A stretch of 64,000 nucleotides of DNA, taken from the NCBI RefSeq assembly GCF_019649055.1, contig NW_026570267.1:372001-436000 (forward strand). Reading direction: 5' to 3'. The notes under the pieces were generated by a model that saw nothing but the letters and a program-made list of their open reading frames with translations, was not told the DNA's origin and made no database searches. This DNA comes from Paramacrobiotus metropolitanus (Eukaryota; Tardigrada; Eutardigrada; Parachela; Macrobiotidae). This document shows, one piece after another, positions 10,430-34,540 of this stretch (position 1 is the first letter of the stretch; the number at the start of each line of letters is the position of its first letter). The position numbers and the translations under genes were made by a program.

Positions 10430-11270
10430 ACACAGTTACGGTACCTTGTTACAGTTAGGCAAACGTAACACTTATTACTGATAACGCTTGGTTTGAATGG
10501 TAACGCCGGTAGCGGTAACGCGCAACAATGAATCATCAGAATACGAATAACAACAGCGGCAATGCAGGTAACAGTGTTAACCTTAGTAATGGTAGTAATG
10601 ACTCCTGACTTCGCTGGGTTTCTTGAATAGATGTTTCGCTATGACAACGTTTCAAAACTACTTCCAAAAATTGCTCAGAAGCCTTAGAATCCTTTTGATT
10701 TTGTTTATTATTTTACAACTTCTCGAATGTGCGCTTCCTAAGCGTACCCCTTCAAATAAATTTGTAACCTGCAAGCCTCGTGAGCACGAATTTCTTTAGT
10801 TCATCTTAGATGAATAACGGCGTTAGCTTTTTTCAGGATTTTTACATTAAGTTTATTTAAGCAACAATTAAATGATTGTTCGCGTTGCAGCTCGGCGGCG
10901 CCCTCAGCTCATTTATAAAAGCGGTTAATTAATAAAGTAAAAGCGTAACGGTTGCGGAAACCCAAAACGGTGACAATAACATGCACGGTAATCCATTACG
11001 GTAACGGTTACAATGACAGTATCCCGTCATAGTAATCCATTACAAAACAGGTTGCGGTAACGGTAACCCGTTACCCTAAGGATCAATTATTATAAAAATT
11101 CGGTAATGATCACCTGTTGCATAAAAAGTAATCTGTTATGGTAACAGTAATCCTCGTCTAAGGTAACGTACTGCGAATACGGTAATTTTACTGATAGTAA
11201 TTAGAAATCTTTGCGAGAGCTCTTCACGGTAAAAGTTACCTGTTACAGGACCCGTAAACATAAGACACTC
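10430..11270. repeat. Degenerate GTAAC/GTTAC-rich tract
   Basis: Short words GGTAAC, GTTACC, GTAACG and GTTACG recur at irregular spacing on both strands, densest at 10430-10610 and 10920-11260. No open frame is supported. It looks like a decayed simple repeat of about six bases. Confidence 0.55.
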
Positions 11271-11283
11271 CACCACCTACACC

Positions 11284-12871
11284 GGGCAAAATTTTCGGAC
11301 CGGGTCCATAAAACGACCTACTTTTACACTTGTACAGCGGACTCTTCATAAAAATGCTTAAGTATGTAAGGTTGAAAAATGTATAAGCATTTCCCCAAAC
11401 GTCAATTCCCTAAAAACGGCACCAACCAAAGGTAGCTAAAAAACCTTCCCGGGTCCAGATTTTACGACAACCCGTATATCACTGCGAGTTCGTCAATAAT
11501 GACCAGGTTATATTTTACGCTACCGTTCCCCAGTACTTCACACAGAAATCGCTGAAAAAATCCGCCCCGGGTCCAAATTTTCGGACCCCCCGTACATTAC
11601 TACGGCGGGTTCGTCAATAATGACCGGGTTATAATTTACGTCACGGTTCCCCAAAAATGCTCCACCCGGGGGTCGTTAAAAAAATCCGCCCCGGGTTTAA
11701 ATTTCCGGACCCCCCCTACATTACTACGGCGGGTTCGTCAATAATGACCGGGTTATAATTTACGTCACGGTTCCCCAAAAACGCTCCACCCAAAGGTCGC
11801 GAAAAATATCCGCCCCGGGTCCAAATTTTCGGACCCCCCGTACACTACTACGGCGGGTTCGTCAATAATGACCGGGTTATAATTTACGTCACGGTTCCCC
11901 AAAAACGCTCCAGCCGGGGGTCGCGAAAAAAATCCGCCCCGGGTCCAAATTTTCGGACCCCCCGTACACTACTACGGCGGGTGCGTCAATAATGACCGGG
12001 TTATAATTTACGTCACGATTCCCCAAAAAAGCTCCACCCGGGGGTCGCGAAAAAAATCCGCCCCGGGTCCAAATTTTCGGACCCCCCGTACATTACTACG
12101 GCGGGTTCGTCAATAATGACCGGGTTCTAATTTACGTCACGGTTCCCCAAAAACGCTCCACCCAAAGGTCGCGAAAAATATGCGCCCCGGGTCCAAATTT
12201 TCGGACCCCCCGTACACTACTACGGCGGGTGCGTCAATAATGACCGGGTTATAATTTACGTCACGGTTCCCCAAAAATGCTCCACCCGGGGGTCGTTAAA
12301 AAAATCCGCCCCGGGTCCAAATTTCCGGACCCCTCAGACATTCTTACGGCGGGTTCGTCAAAAATGACCGGGATATAATTTACGTCACGATTCCCCAAAA
12401 AAGCTCCACCCGGGGGTCGCGAAAAAAATCCGCCCCGGGTCCAAATTTTCGGACCCCCCGTACATTACTACGGCGGGTTCGTCAATAATGACCGGGTTCT
12501 AATTTACGTCACGGTTCCCCAAAAACGCTTCACCCAAAGGTCGCGAAAAATATCCGCCCCGGGTCCAAATTTTCGGACCCCCCGTACACTACTACGGCGG
12601 GTTCGTCAATAATGACCGGGTTATAATTTACGTCACGGTTCCCCAAAAACGCTCCAGCCGGGGGTCGCGAAAAAAATCCGCCCCGGGTCCAAATTTTCGG
12701 ACCCCCCGTACACTACTACGGCGGGTGCGTCAATAATGACCGGATTATAATTTACGTCACGGTTCCCCAAAAACGCTCCACCCGGGGGTCGCGAACAAAA
12801 TCCGCCCTGGGTCCAAATTTTCGGACCCCCCCGTACATTACTACGGCGGGTTCGTCAATAATGACCGGGTT
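11284..12871. repeat. 124-bp tandem satellite array, about 12 copies
   Basis: The word CGTCAATAAT recurs at 11491, 11612, 11736, 11860, 11984, 12108, 12232, 12356, 12480, 12604, 12728 and 12853, a period of 124 bp (121 at the diverged left edge, 125 at the right). Each unit contains GACCGGGTTATAATTTACG, TTCCCCAAAAACGCTCC, GGGGGTCGCG, CCGCCCCGGGTCCAAATTTT and CCCCCCGTAC. Copies at the left edge are degenerate and interior ones are nearly identical. Diagnostic variants group the monomers into subtypes. Confidence 0.93.
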
Positions 12872-12904
12872 AGGTTTTGAATTTTAAACTACCTTCTCAA
12901 TTGT

Positions 12905-13060
12905 TTCAGCGGGGGGCTGCGCCCCCGCACCCCCTGCTTATTGGGGCTCCGCCCCAAACCCCGGCCAGGGGCTTCGCCCCTGGACCCCGGGAATTTGGCT
13001 CTCCGGTTCGTCACGTCACACATTTTAAATTAAAAACGCTTCGCTCGCTTCGCTCGCTCG
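12905..13060. repeat. Cluster of GC-rich perfect hairpins
   Basis: Three short stem-loops follow each other: GGGGGC-TGC-GCCCCC (12912-12926), TTGGGGC-TCC-GCCCCAA (12941-12957) and CCAGGGGC-TTC-GCCCCTGG (12965-12983). They are followed by a CGCTTCGCTCGCTTCGCTCG run near 13036-13056. The hairpins abut the end of the satellite. Similar trinucleotide-loop GC hairpins occur as dispersed elements in many genomes. Confidence 0.7.
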
Positions 13061-14418
13061 CTTGACTAAATTCTGAAACTGTTTCTATTTGGGACAAAAG
13101 ACATTTTGTGCAATTTGACAAACCATCTAATACACAAAGTTACGCAAAATTTCACGAGTTCTCGGGCCTACGAAAGACGAAAAATTGGCATTCGGTCTGG
13201 CAGGGATGGCTAGCTACCCGCGAACTGCCTATGCGCATTACTCACTTGACACTTGACAGTAGCAATCGGTTTGGCAGCGGAACTTGCCTTGCGTAGTCAT
13301 TCATTTGTTTGTGTGAACGACAACCGTAAACTCGATTTGAGTGTGTCGTCGTTTTCGCCACATCAATAAAAACATTCGTTAAAAGTTGGAGCATCTCATG
13401 ATCATTTTACGAATCAGCTTTCTGTTCTGTAAAGAGATACGGTCTCAAGTTTGTGAAGTTTTCAGAAATCTATGGTTAAGATCAGTGTGGCTGGAATCCG
13501 TATCGGGACAGATTTCCCCTGCACGTCCAAAACTAGGAAGTTTTTAGTTTCATTGTTTCAATCATTTTGTCCGTGACGAACGGCGTGAAACCCGGGAGTG
13601 CTTTTGCTGGATGTTGGACCGTGATAATTATTTATTCTACGGTGTGATTCGGGAATGCGCGGACTGAATTTCTTGGATGCAGAGGCTTTATTCGAGTGAG
13701 ATGTCTGAGTCAGTCTGATCACTCTGACTTATTACAGTGACAATGTCTGAATTGAGAGTACTGTACACAGGAGTACTGTACACTGTGTACAGTACACAAA
13801 TAAGTTTTTATCTACTTTTTAAATATTGTTTTGCTGTGGGTCTGCTGTAAGCAGCTGCGCATATGTAATGATAGTGATAATGATTTTGAATTACGTTTTT
13901 AGTGAAAGTTGTAGCGTTTACGTCAGTCGATCTAGGAGGATACAAGAGAATAGGTAAAGTATAACTGTATAAGATATTGCTGTTTTTGTATGGATATGAA
14001 TTAGATGCTGTCTGATCCGCATTTTTTATGGCCTTTATTGATTGATTTACCGCGGTGAGGTTTCTTTAACTGTGACTGTTGAGCTAACTTTAAAATGTCG
14101 ATAAAATAAATGTCGAGCTTCTTTTCAAGAGTCGCTTTGGTTCTTTTCAGTAGTCCGACATCTTACCAGTTAAAGTACCACTTATGTTGATCTTTAAAGG
14201 AAGCCACAAAACTTTGCTTCAAGGACAGCCAATAAGGAATGTCTGTTTTTTAGGTTATATTTTACGGAATTTTTTATTCCTGAAAGTTTCTTTCGGTTAA
14301 TTTTATTTTGGCTATCTGTCTTTTTCGTAAAAATGCCGGTTGGTTATCTCGAAATTGAACGCAATAATTACAGTTTCCTATTAGTCGTAAAAGGAGGTAG
14401 TAGCGTTTAAAACGGAAA
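13061..14418. other. Intergenic stretch, no gene seen
   Basis: It contains a local run of GTACTGTACAC-type palindromes near 13760-13795 and otherwise unremarkable sequence. No exon could be supported. Confidence 0.4.
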
Positions 14419-14745
14419 TTATAATTTGTTGCTGGATATTAATTTGGGAGTTATTCCAAATTTAGCAGTGGTTTGATACTGGATATGAGCTATCACATTT
14501 CCCCTCGTGTTGTCCCAGCCAACAGCATTTGTGCATTTGAATTGGGAGCATTGATCTAATTTTGTAAAATTTCCACACTGTGCTACTTGATTTGGTGTTT
14601 TACCACAGTGCTCGATTGTGTACACTGACTCGTACTCGACGTCAATAATTAATGTCAATAGAAAGTTATACCACGACGTCGCTACCGAAACGGCGGAAGC
14701 GCTACCGATCAATCCAAAAATAAAATAGCCAGCCACCAAGCTAGC
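14419..14745 (-). CDS. Possible exon of a membrane or secreted protein
   Basis: An open minus-strand frame ends at 14419. It encodes a long hydrophobic stretch (LVAGYFIFGLIGSASAV and following) and then a polar region with four cysteines spaced within HCGKTPNQVAQC and DQCSQFKC, ending ISSNKL. The pattern suggests a membrane anchor or signal followed by a disulfide-bonded ectodomain. There is no convincing ATG, so it would be a downstream exon. No family was recognised, and there is no poly(A) or neighbour support. Confidence 0.3.
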   Translation of the reverse strand, partial: ASLVAGYFIFGLIGSASAVSVATSWYNFLLTLIIDVEYESVYTIEHCGKTPNQVAQCGNFTKLDQCSQFKCTNAVGWDNTRGNVIAHIQYQTTAKFGITPKLISSNKL

Positions 14746-15104
14746 GAACAGTTTTGCGGTTTTGGTAATCAGAAATTGAATTTCGAAGAAAGCCGTTTTA
14801 CTTTACAGCAGTAGTGCACGAAGAAGTTAAGTAGTGTTTTGCAAGCTTTTTACTGTGATTAATTGTGCGGTTTATGGAAGATGCTTGGTTGAAGCGCGAG
14901 TTTGTAGGGCAAAAGTTTTTTATGAAGCATTAGAGCTTAATGCGTGCAGCTTAATAATAGGCCAGAATTGGTCAAAATTTCTGTTTGTTCGTTTATTTTT
15001 TTATGCAGACTCCGAGTATGAGAACGCGATGCATTTCAAAGGCATCTGTGCACAGTCAAATCGTTCATGCCGTCAAAGTAGTCAAACAGGTTTAAGAGAT
15101 ATTA

Positions 15105-15347
15105 TTATTCAGTGACTTTTACAGTCGTGTTGGGTTGGAAGAGTATACACTGCACAGTTGCGCAGCTGGTTACATGCATTGAAATTCCTCTACGTATGCG
15201 TATTTTTTCCCGGTAGGAGTAGTGGTTCTTATTTTGTACCCTAGTTAATTCCATAATCACGTTGCCACCTTGAAGTTTTGCAAATTTTATTTTAAAATTT
15301 TTTCTTGTGTTCAGTAACATTGTACTCGTGTTGTATGGGATAATCAC
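15105..15347 (-). CDS. Possible exon, unrecognised
   Basis: An 80-codon minus-strand open frame contains NTRKNFKIKFAKLQGG and ends FQPNTTVKVTE. It has two cysteines near the end and potential N-glycosylation sites. It lies upstream, in transcript sense, of the frame at 14419-14745 and could belong to the same unknown gene. It could equally be chance in AT-rich sequence. Confidence 0.2.
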   Translation of the reverse strand: MIIPYNTSTMLLNTRKNFKIKFAKLQGGNVIMELTRVQNKNHYSYREKIRIRRGISMHVTSCATVQCILFQPNTTVKVTE

Positions 15348-15820
15348 AATAATGCTTTGCTGTTAATAGCGGTAGGTCGGTAATAATTCTATTGTAATTT
15401 TGTTTGTGAGTTCAAGGCCTGAAATATTGCTATTTTGTAGTTTCATGGTCAGGCAATTGCCCTGTTTTCCGAAGCCAATCGTTTAGTGCCCCATTCTACC
15501 AGAATGCGTATTTTTATCTTATTTATCGGTTAGTTTATGGGATTTTATTGTGCGCCATTTTCCCCTACGTGATCCATAAACGGAATCCGTTGCATTTGAT
15601 TAGCGCGCGATATTTCTCACCACGGCAGTGACTGCATACACAGCGGACACGCGAGCGGAACTGCTGTCGAGTTGGCGATGCGGTTTATTTTTATCATCCA
15701 TCATGCCAATTTTTCTAATAAGGAATGTGACGGATTTTAACCACGGGATAGTGCATTCCTGATTGAAAGTGAATTGGGGGGCTCTATAAACGGGGGAAAG
15801 AGGCAGAAAAGGAGAACATC

Positions 15821-28136
<12,316 letters not shown>

Positions 28137-29073
28137 GAGTCTGAGTGGTTTTTTGTACCATAATATCCATCAGCTAGGCATGCGAAATATTTTCAGAAGG
28201 TCGCTTTTTTGAAAAGTTTTATATGTGGACGCTGGAATTTTGCTGTGATTATTGATGTAAAATAGCCTTTACACTGCGTCTGGATCTCGTTGATATATTA
28301 TGTTGTTTACTACCCCTGTTAGTTGTGGTTATTGTGAAATTATTTGTTCGGACAGCGATATTGAATAAAGCGGCAGATGTATTTCCTTTGGATGCATTTG
28401 CAACTTTTGTTTCTAAGCCGGTTTGGTCGCATGGGTGCTTTATTCGCTGATGCCTTCTTACTTTCATTAGCAAAAGGAATATAAATATACAGTTCACAGC
28501 TGTTACGGAAGATGTATTACCGCAAGCAGTTGCTTATTTAGTTGCACACCTTACAGTCGGCATCGAAATAATGTCATCCGGAAAGTAAAGATCCATTATT
28601 TAATTTTGCTGTGGAAACTGTTTCCAAACGCGGCACTGCATCTGCCACTCAAGTCAAGGATGACCAGCGCATAATGCGATCGTAGTCCATACATACTCCG
28701 TAGAAATCATAATATAGTTATTGATTTTACGTCAGGCTGGTCAGGAATGCGTGGCGCATGATGGCGATTTATATCGATCACATTCACAGTGCATTTCGCG
28801 GATTTCGCGCAGGATTATCAATCTTCGAGATGTCGTCAACATTTTTTCCGGGATTAATACAAATTGCTGGATTTACGAATTCTGAGGTTTTATGAAGTGC
28901 TTTTATTAGAATATTCATTATTGGGCAAAGGGCACTGCTAGACATAAATCATAATCTTTAATAAGGTAACTACATGTTTCCTTTTTTACTGGTTCAGTTC
29001 CACGTCAGGAAATTGTACGCAAAACACAAACGGGTAACAACGAATAACATTACGCTGACCGAAGACAATTGAC
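28137..29073. other. MRCK 3' flank, no gene seen
   Basis: It holds the MRCK 3' UTR and poly(A) signal (28364) and then the 5' flank of membrane-protein gene B. No exon could be supported. Confidence 0.5.
28364..28369 (+). promoter_or_regulatory. Poly(A) signal for MRCK
   Basis: AATAAA lies 227 bp beyond the MRCK stop codon and is the first one in that 3' UTR that I noticed. Confidence 0.55.
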
Positions 29074-29899
29074 ATGGACGCGTCTACTGAGAAATGTAAG
29101 GTCATATTCAAAAAAGTATCATTTGTTTTACCGGCTGCACGCAGTACGAGTACCGTACAAATAACTGTCAATTTGGGCGTTTTCAGCGGATGATAACGAT
29201 AACGAACCGACGCGCGGGCATACTGTTTGTCGTAAAATTCAGCCAATTTACCAGTATATGTGGGCGAACTTCCTACTGTCCGCTTTGCGATTCATCCTGG
29301 AATGCGGTCTATTCGGGTGGACCGCTTATAGCCTGACAGTCTGCGCCAAAGAAAGAAGTCCGGTAAGGATTATACATTATACAGTTACAATTATTTCCTT
29401 ATTTACGTAAGTACTCGTACTTTAAAGAAATACTGAAAAAGTTAAACGTACTTTTACTTATAAAATAAGAAAAAATACTTATAAAATACTTAAAGGTTGA
29501 CTGCGCGTTTTACAGGCGAAGGATAATTTTTTGGCTTGGTTTTTCTTGGTATTTGCTTGGTACCTTCTGTTCACGATGGCATCTATGTCTTTATGCTGCT
29601 TGCAAATATCGAGAGAAGTTCAACGATGGCGTCCTGGCGACGTACCAGAATCTGAGGTCATCGCTGATTTGGAAACAGCCTATTTGCCGCTGCTTTTCAT
29701 GACGCTGCTGAATTGCGGCCTGCTGGTACTCTGTTGGATGGGCATCGGTTCTGCCTGGAAAGAAATAGCCGGCGCATGGTCGTGTCTGAGCGCAGAAATA
29801 CCGGAAGCGAAGACCGGTCGGTTCATGACGTTATGGACGGGTTTGACGGCTGCCCTGATTTTCACGGGCTGCTGTGTTTGTTACAAAAGTTTCGTTTGA
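29074..29899 (+). CDS. Four-pass membrane protein, paralogue B
   Basis: The model has three exons (29074-29095, 29187-29362, 29516-29899), giving 193 aa. The family is not recognised. There are four hydrophobic segments: around WANFLLSALRFILECGLFG, AWFFLVFAWYLLF, PLLFMTLLNCGLLVLCW and LWTGLTAALIFTGCC. A short polar N-terminus and two cytosolic-looking loops (EVQRWRPGD; WKEIAGAW) complete a tetra-spanning layout. It shares exon structure and about half its residues with the gene at 1160-1997, including QYMWANFLLSAL and RWRPG. The start is the ATG at 29074, which fits the short first exon MDASTEK. A poly(A) signal follows at 30232. The four-span topology and Cys-rich C-terminus invite comparison with tetraspanin-like proteins, but the CCG motif is absent. 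Confidence 0.72.
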
Positions 29900-30231
29900 A
29901 GAGAAACTGCAAGCGGCCGTATTATCTTGGGATGCATACACAAGCGGTTACATCTGAAACCGAATCGAAGAAAGTGCAGTGCATACTGGACCCTTAACAG
30001 GTGTCCAGTGCGCAGTTTAGTAGTGCCGCAGCAGTCTGTCGTCAGACTCGTCACTTTTGAAACTCGCAATCAGCGTTGGAAATCGCCGTCCCACGGGAAT
30101 AATACTTACCTATATTGTCAGTTCGCAAATCCGCGGTTTGAACTATTATACGTTACCAGGAATTTAAAACTCACAAGTTAAACAAGTGTTTACGAGTATA
30201 AAAGCAACTCGCTTGTGTATTTACAAACATT

Positions 30232-30237
30232 AATAAA
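30232..30237 (+). promoter_or_regulatory. Poly(A) signal for membrane-protein gene B
   Basis: AATAAA lies 332 bp beyond the stop at 29899. Confidence 0.45.
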
Positions 30238-30645
30238 AATTATTTTGTCCGGTTTCGCTTTTTTAGTACTACCAAATACAATAGACGTCAGATACCAACT
30301 GCCATAATATCATTGTGCGTCCCTGAATATCTGCAGAGCGTGAATAATGATGCATGGTGGAATATAAATGTTTGCAATGGCTTTTCCCGCTTTTGCTGAA
30401 TAAAATATTCTGTGATATGTATGGCTTCCTTATTTGCAATAGATCGGATTCATTAATGGTAGCCTTGGTAGGCATTGGCCGCGATCATAAACACTTGCGG
30501 TATGGTACGCATTTGAACTAAATGCAATGCAGCAGCTGGGAAACCGACTACGGTACTTGCTGGTAATTTTATTCACCGACAGTCTCGTTAGATGGAAATG
30601 CGCAATCCGACAGACAGCAGAAATTCCGTACCAAAACATAATAAA

Positions 30646-30651
30646 TTTATT
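30646..30651 (-). promoter_or_regulatory. Poly(A) signal for RpS14
   Basis: TTTATT on the + strand reads AATAAA on the minus strand, only five bases beyond the RpS14 stop codon, implying a very short 3' UTR. Confidence 0.6.
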
Positions 30652-30656
30652 ACTCC

Positions 30657-31577
<921 letters not shown>

Positions 31578-32102
31578 AACTGATTAGTTCTTAAGGATTA
31601 TATGGGAAAATAACACGAAATAGCGGATGATTCTTGGCAAATCTCAAAATCTTCCCAATTCTAGATGTTCTGCTGCAATCAGAAGGAACGTCAGGAATCT
31701 TTGATAAACAATTTGCTTTTGCAGCAGCTCAGTGCACCGGTATTTCACGGCAAATCTTGCACAGCGCCACCTGGCAAAACTGGAATTAGCGAGGCGAGGT
31801 TCGAGTGCATGCCATCCTGTAACGCAGGGTGTGCGCCACAGGGTGCCGCTCTGTGATTCTAGCTTTGCAAAGCGCTTCCGCGCGGTACACAAGCCACAAG
31901 GCACCGGAAACTGCAAAAATTTAGCAAATCGAAAAATCGACAAGCAAAAGTGCAAAACTACAAAATCCGAGTTTTTAACTTTCAACTGAAAATTCTGAGC
32001 ACTGACAGTACAGTCACGTACAGGAAATGATTATTTTCTGCGATTTAAAATTTAACGTAGCGCTTGTGAACTTTTAAAACTTGTTAGATATCTGTTCGTG
32101 CT
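31578..32102. promoter_or_regulatory. Divergent intergenic region between RpS14 and TENT4
   Basis: 525 bp separate the two start codons, so both promoters must lie here unless unseen 5' exons exist. A pyrimidine run on the RpS14 strand (TATTTTCCC, about 40 bp before its ATG) could be the 5' terminal oligopyrimidine start. No TATA box was recognised. Confidence 0.45.
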
Positions 32103-33627
32103 ATGCCTCGTTTCGGGAAATATTATCCAGATAGGTTTGAAAATGGTGAATCTTCAGAATCATCAGCTCTTCGGAACTGCGGCAACTCCAAGAAACATGT
32201 GACGTACGCTACACCATGGATCATCCCGTCTACGAAGCGGTACTGCGCTGGTGTTATTGGCCTGCATCAAGAGATCGAAGATTTTTATGCCTGGATTGCT
32301 CCTCGGGAATGCGAGTACCGTATGCGGCAGAATGTGATTGATCGGATTACGGAGGCCGTTCGTCGCAAGTACCCGCATGCTCTTGTGGAGTGTTTTGGTA
32401 GTTTTCCAACAGGCCTCTTCCTCCCCACCAGCGACATCGATGTGGTGGTATTCGGGAAATGGGAGCAGTTCCCCTTATATACTCTCCAGGAGGAATTTGT
32501 TCGCAGTGGGATCTGTTTTCCTCATGATGTGAAAATTCTGGATAAAGCTGCCGTACCCATTCTCAAGATCACCGACCAACGAACTGGTGTGAAAGTAGAT
32601 ATCTCGGTGCGTTCGGTACATATATTCATCCCTCTTGGTGGTCGACATTGATTAACGCTGGCCTTATTTTGGTTTTACATGTTTCCTCGTTTTGACGCTC
32701 TTTGAATTGCTTAAGTTCTTAACATCGGATTTGTGGATTTAATTCAAAATTTTTTTAATCAGTTATTTAATTTAATCCTCTGAATTTGTGCATTTTAGAA
32801 TATAATTATTTACGTTTATTTTAAAATTTGTTTAACTCGTACATACGAGAAGGTAGATTTAATAGTAGAGTTCTGTTACTTCTGTATATATGTAGCAGCC
32901 ATTGTAGCTGAAAATTTCTGTATCTGCTTGCGAAATAAGTTTGACAATTTTGATTCAAGTTTGTAGTGTTTTTTTACTGTAGTGTTTAGCTAGATGTTTA
33001 GCTAGCTTTAATTTCGAGTGCTGTCTTTTGTAGTTTAATTTGGTCAATGGTATCAACAGCGCGAAGATGCTCAACACGTACATTGCTCAGTTTCCTTGCC
33101 TGCCGAAATTAGTCCTCGTGCTCAAACAGTTCCTTCAGTACCGCGAACTGAATGAAGTATTCACCGGTGGCGTTAGCTCCCACTGCCTGGTCATGATGGT
33201 CATCAGTTTCCTACAACTGCATCCTCGTTATTTTCCCTGTGATCGCGAGGAAAATCTTGGCGTTCTACTCATAGAGTTCTTCGAATTATACGGTCGGCAT
33301 TTCAACTACGCCGAGACCACCATCATCGTAGCCGGTAGCGGATCGTACGTTCCCAAGAAGTCTTTCAAGAAACGTTTATCCGATGGAGAGAGTGTGGGAT
33401 TACTGAGCATTGAGGATCCCATTCAGACGGATCACGATATTGGCCGGTCGTCGTACGGAATTATGGATGTGCGGAATGCATTTGAATATGCCTACTTCCA
33501 GCTGGTGCGGCGTGTTACCGAATACGACGCTGCTGGAGAAAGTATTCTGAGCAGCATTTTCAGAATCTCTGATACCCTTGTGGAATATCGAAAGCTTCTT
33601 CAAGAGCGCTACGGTACCGCCAGCTGA
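32103..33627 (+). CDS. TENT4: Non-canonical poly(A) polymerase, Trf4/TENT4 family
   Basis: A nucleotidyltransferase that adds short tails to aberrant nuclear RNAs or mixed tails to mRNAs. There are two exons (32103-32606 and 33034-33627), giving 365 aa. The catalytic core is visible: GSFPTGLFLPTSDIDVVVFG with the Ser/Asp-Asp pair (Asp111, Asp113), and the third Asp in VDIS (166). The central/PAP-associated domain follows, with LVLVLKQFL, the GGVSSHCLVMMVISFLQLHP block, ENLGVLLIEFFELYGRHFNY, and SIEDPIQTDHDIGRSSYG. It is short for the family: the long low-complexity N- and C-terminal tails of vertebrate TENT4A/B are missing. Either this is a core-only enzyme or an upstream 5' exon is unseen. 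AATAAA lies at 33909. Confidence 0.92.
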
Positions 33628-34540
33628 TGGAAATTTGGATCGCCCTGAAGTCTGTGTAGCAAATTGATTTTACGTTTTCTAATTATTTCTTTTGCTTGTT
33701 GTTTTTGTTAAGCGCGATTGCTTATATGCCGTCTTCGATTGTATGAAAGGCTCCCGCTTTGAGTAAGAGATATTTACCTTCTTTTATGTTTTAGCCTTGC
33801 TTTCTCTATTATGTCAACCATGCAGTATTACAAATATACAGATCAGTTCTAAGTTCTGGCATTGTGATTAGTGGTACATGTGGTTACGTAATGCATATAT
33901 GATTAATGAATAAAGCGCGCGATTTGGTTACGGAACTTTCAGTCGATTTCGGATGTAAATATAGTAGATATCTTTAAAACCGCATCGCATTTTTTTCTAT
34001 AAGATGCAGGCTATTGGTGAAAATTACTAGTCAACGATTAATTTGTTCAAGTGGATAACAGTTTCGCATTGTTAGTGCTAAACTGCCAGTGCAAATGTGT
34101 ATAAATACGTTATACAAAACTCAGAACACGGAATTCACATTTTGATTTCGAAATTGAACACATCAAACAGATTGACACAGTTTAAATTAGGTAGTAACAA
34201 AATAAAAAAAACTGGAAACCGGATTAGCAAAACGACTCATTAACTTTGCGTTCTCCAAAGCTACAGGAAACAGAAAAAGCAACATACTGAACAAAAAATG
34301 TGCGTATTCATGCTGCCGTTATTTTTTTCGCGATGCCAGTCAGATGAGATCTATAAAAACAAAACTTTAGTATTTGGGGATGTTCTAAATTAAACAAGAA
34401 ACATAAAAAAATCGGCGCAGTAGTTAAAAGTATGATTTTACTTCTAAACACTGGAACTAGAATACGACCGAAAAAGTCCAATAAACGTCGCAATACGTTG
34501 TCTTCCTTAGTATTCGTTATCTATCACAACTTCCGAAAAC
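33628..34540. other. Convergent 3' flanks of TENT4 and the FIRRM-like gene
   Basis: No gene was seen. It contains the TENT4 poly(A) signal at 33909 and otherwise AT-rich sequence. Confidence 0.5.
33909..33914 (+). promoter_or_regulatory. Poly(A) signal for TENT4
   Basis: AATAAA lies 281 bp beyond the TENT4 stop codon. Confidence 0.55.

Noticed and set aside
11284-12871. Regular repeat considered as a CRISPR-like array
   Set aside because: The 124-bp units are contiguous with no unique spacers, and the genome is eukaryotic, so it is a satellite.
12877-13065. 62-codon frame rich in Pro/Gly/Arg
   Set aside because: It is produced by the GC hairpins, with no coding evidence.
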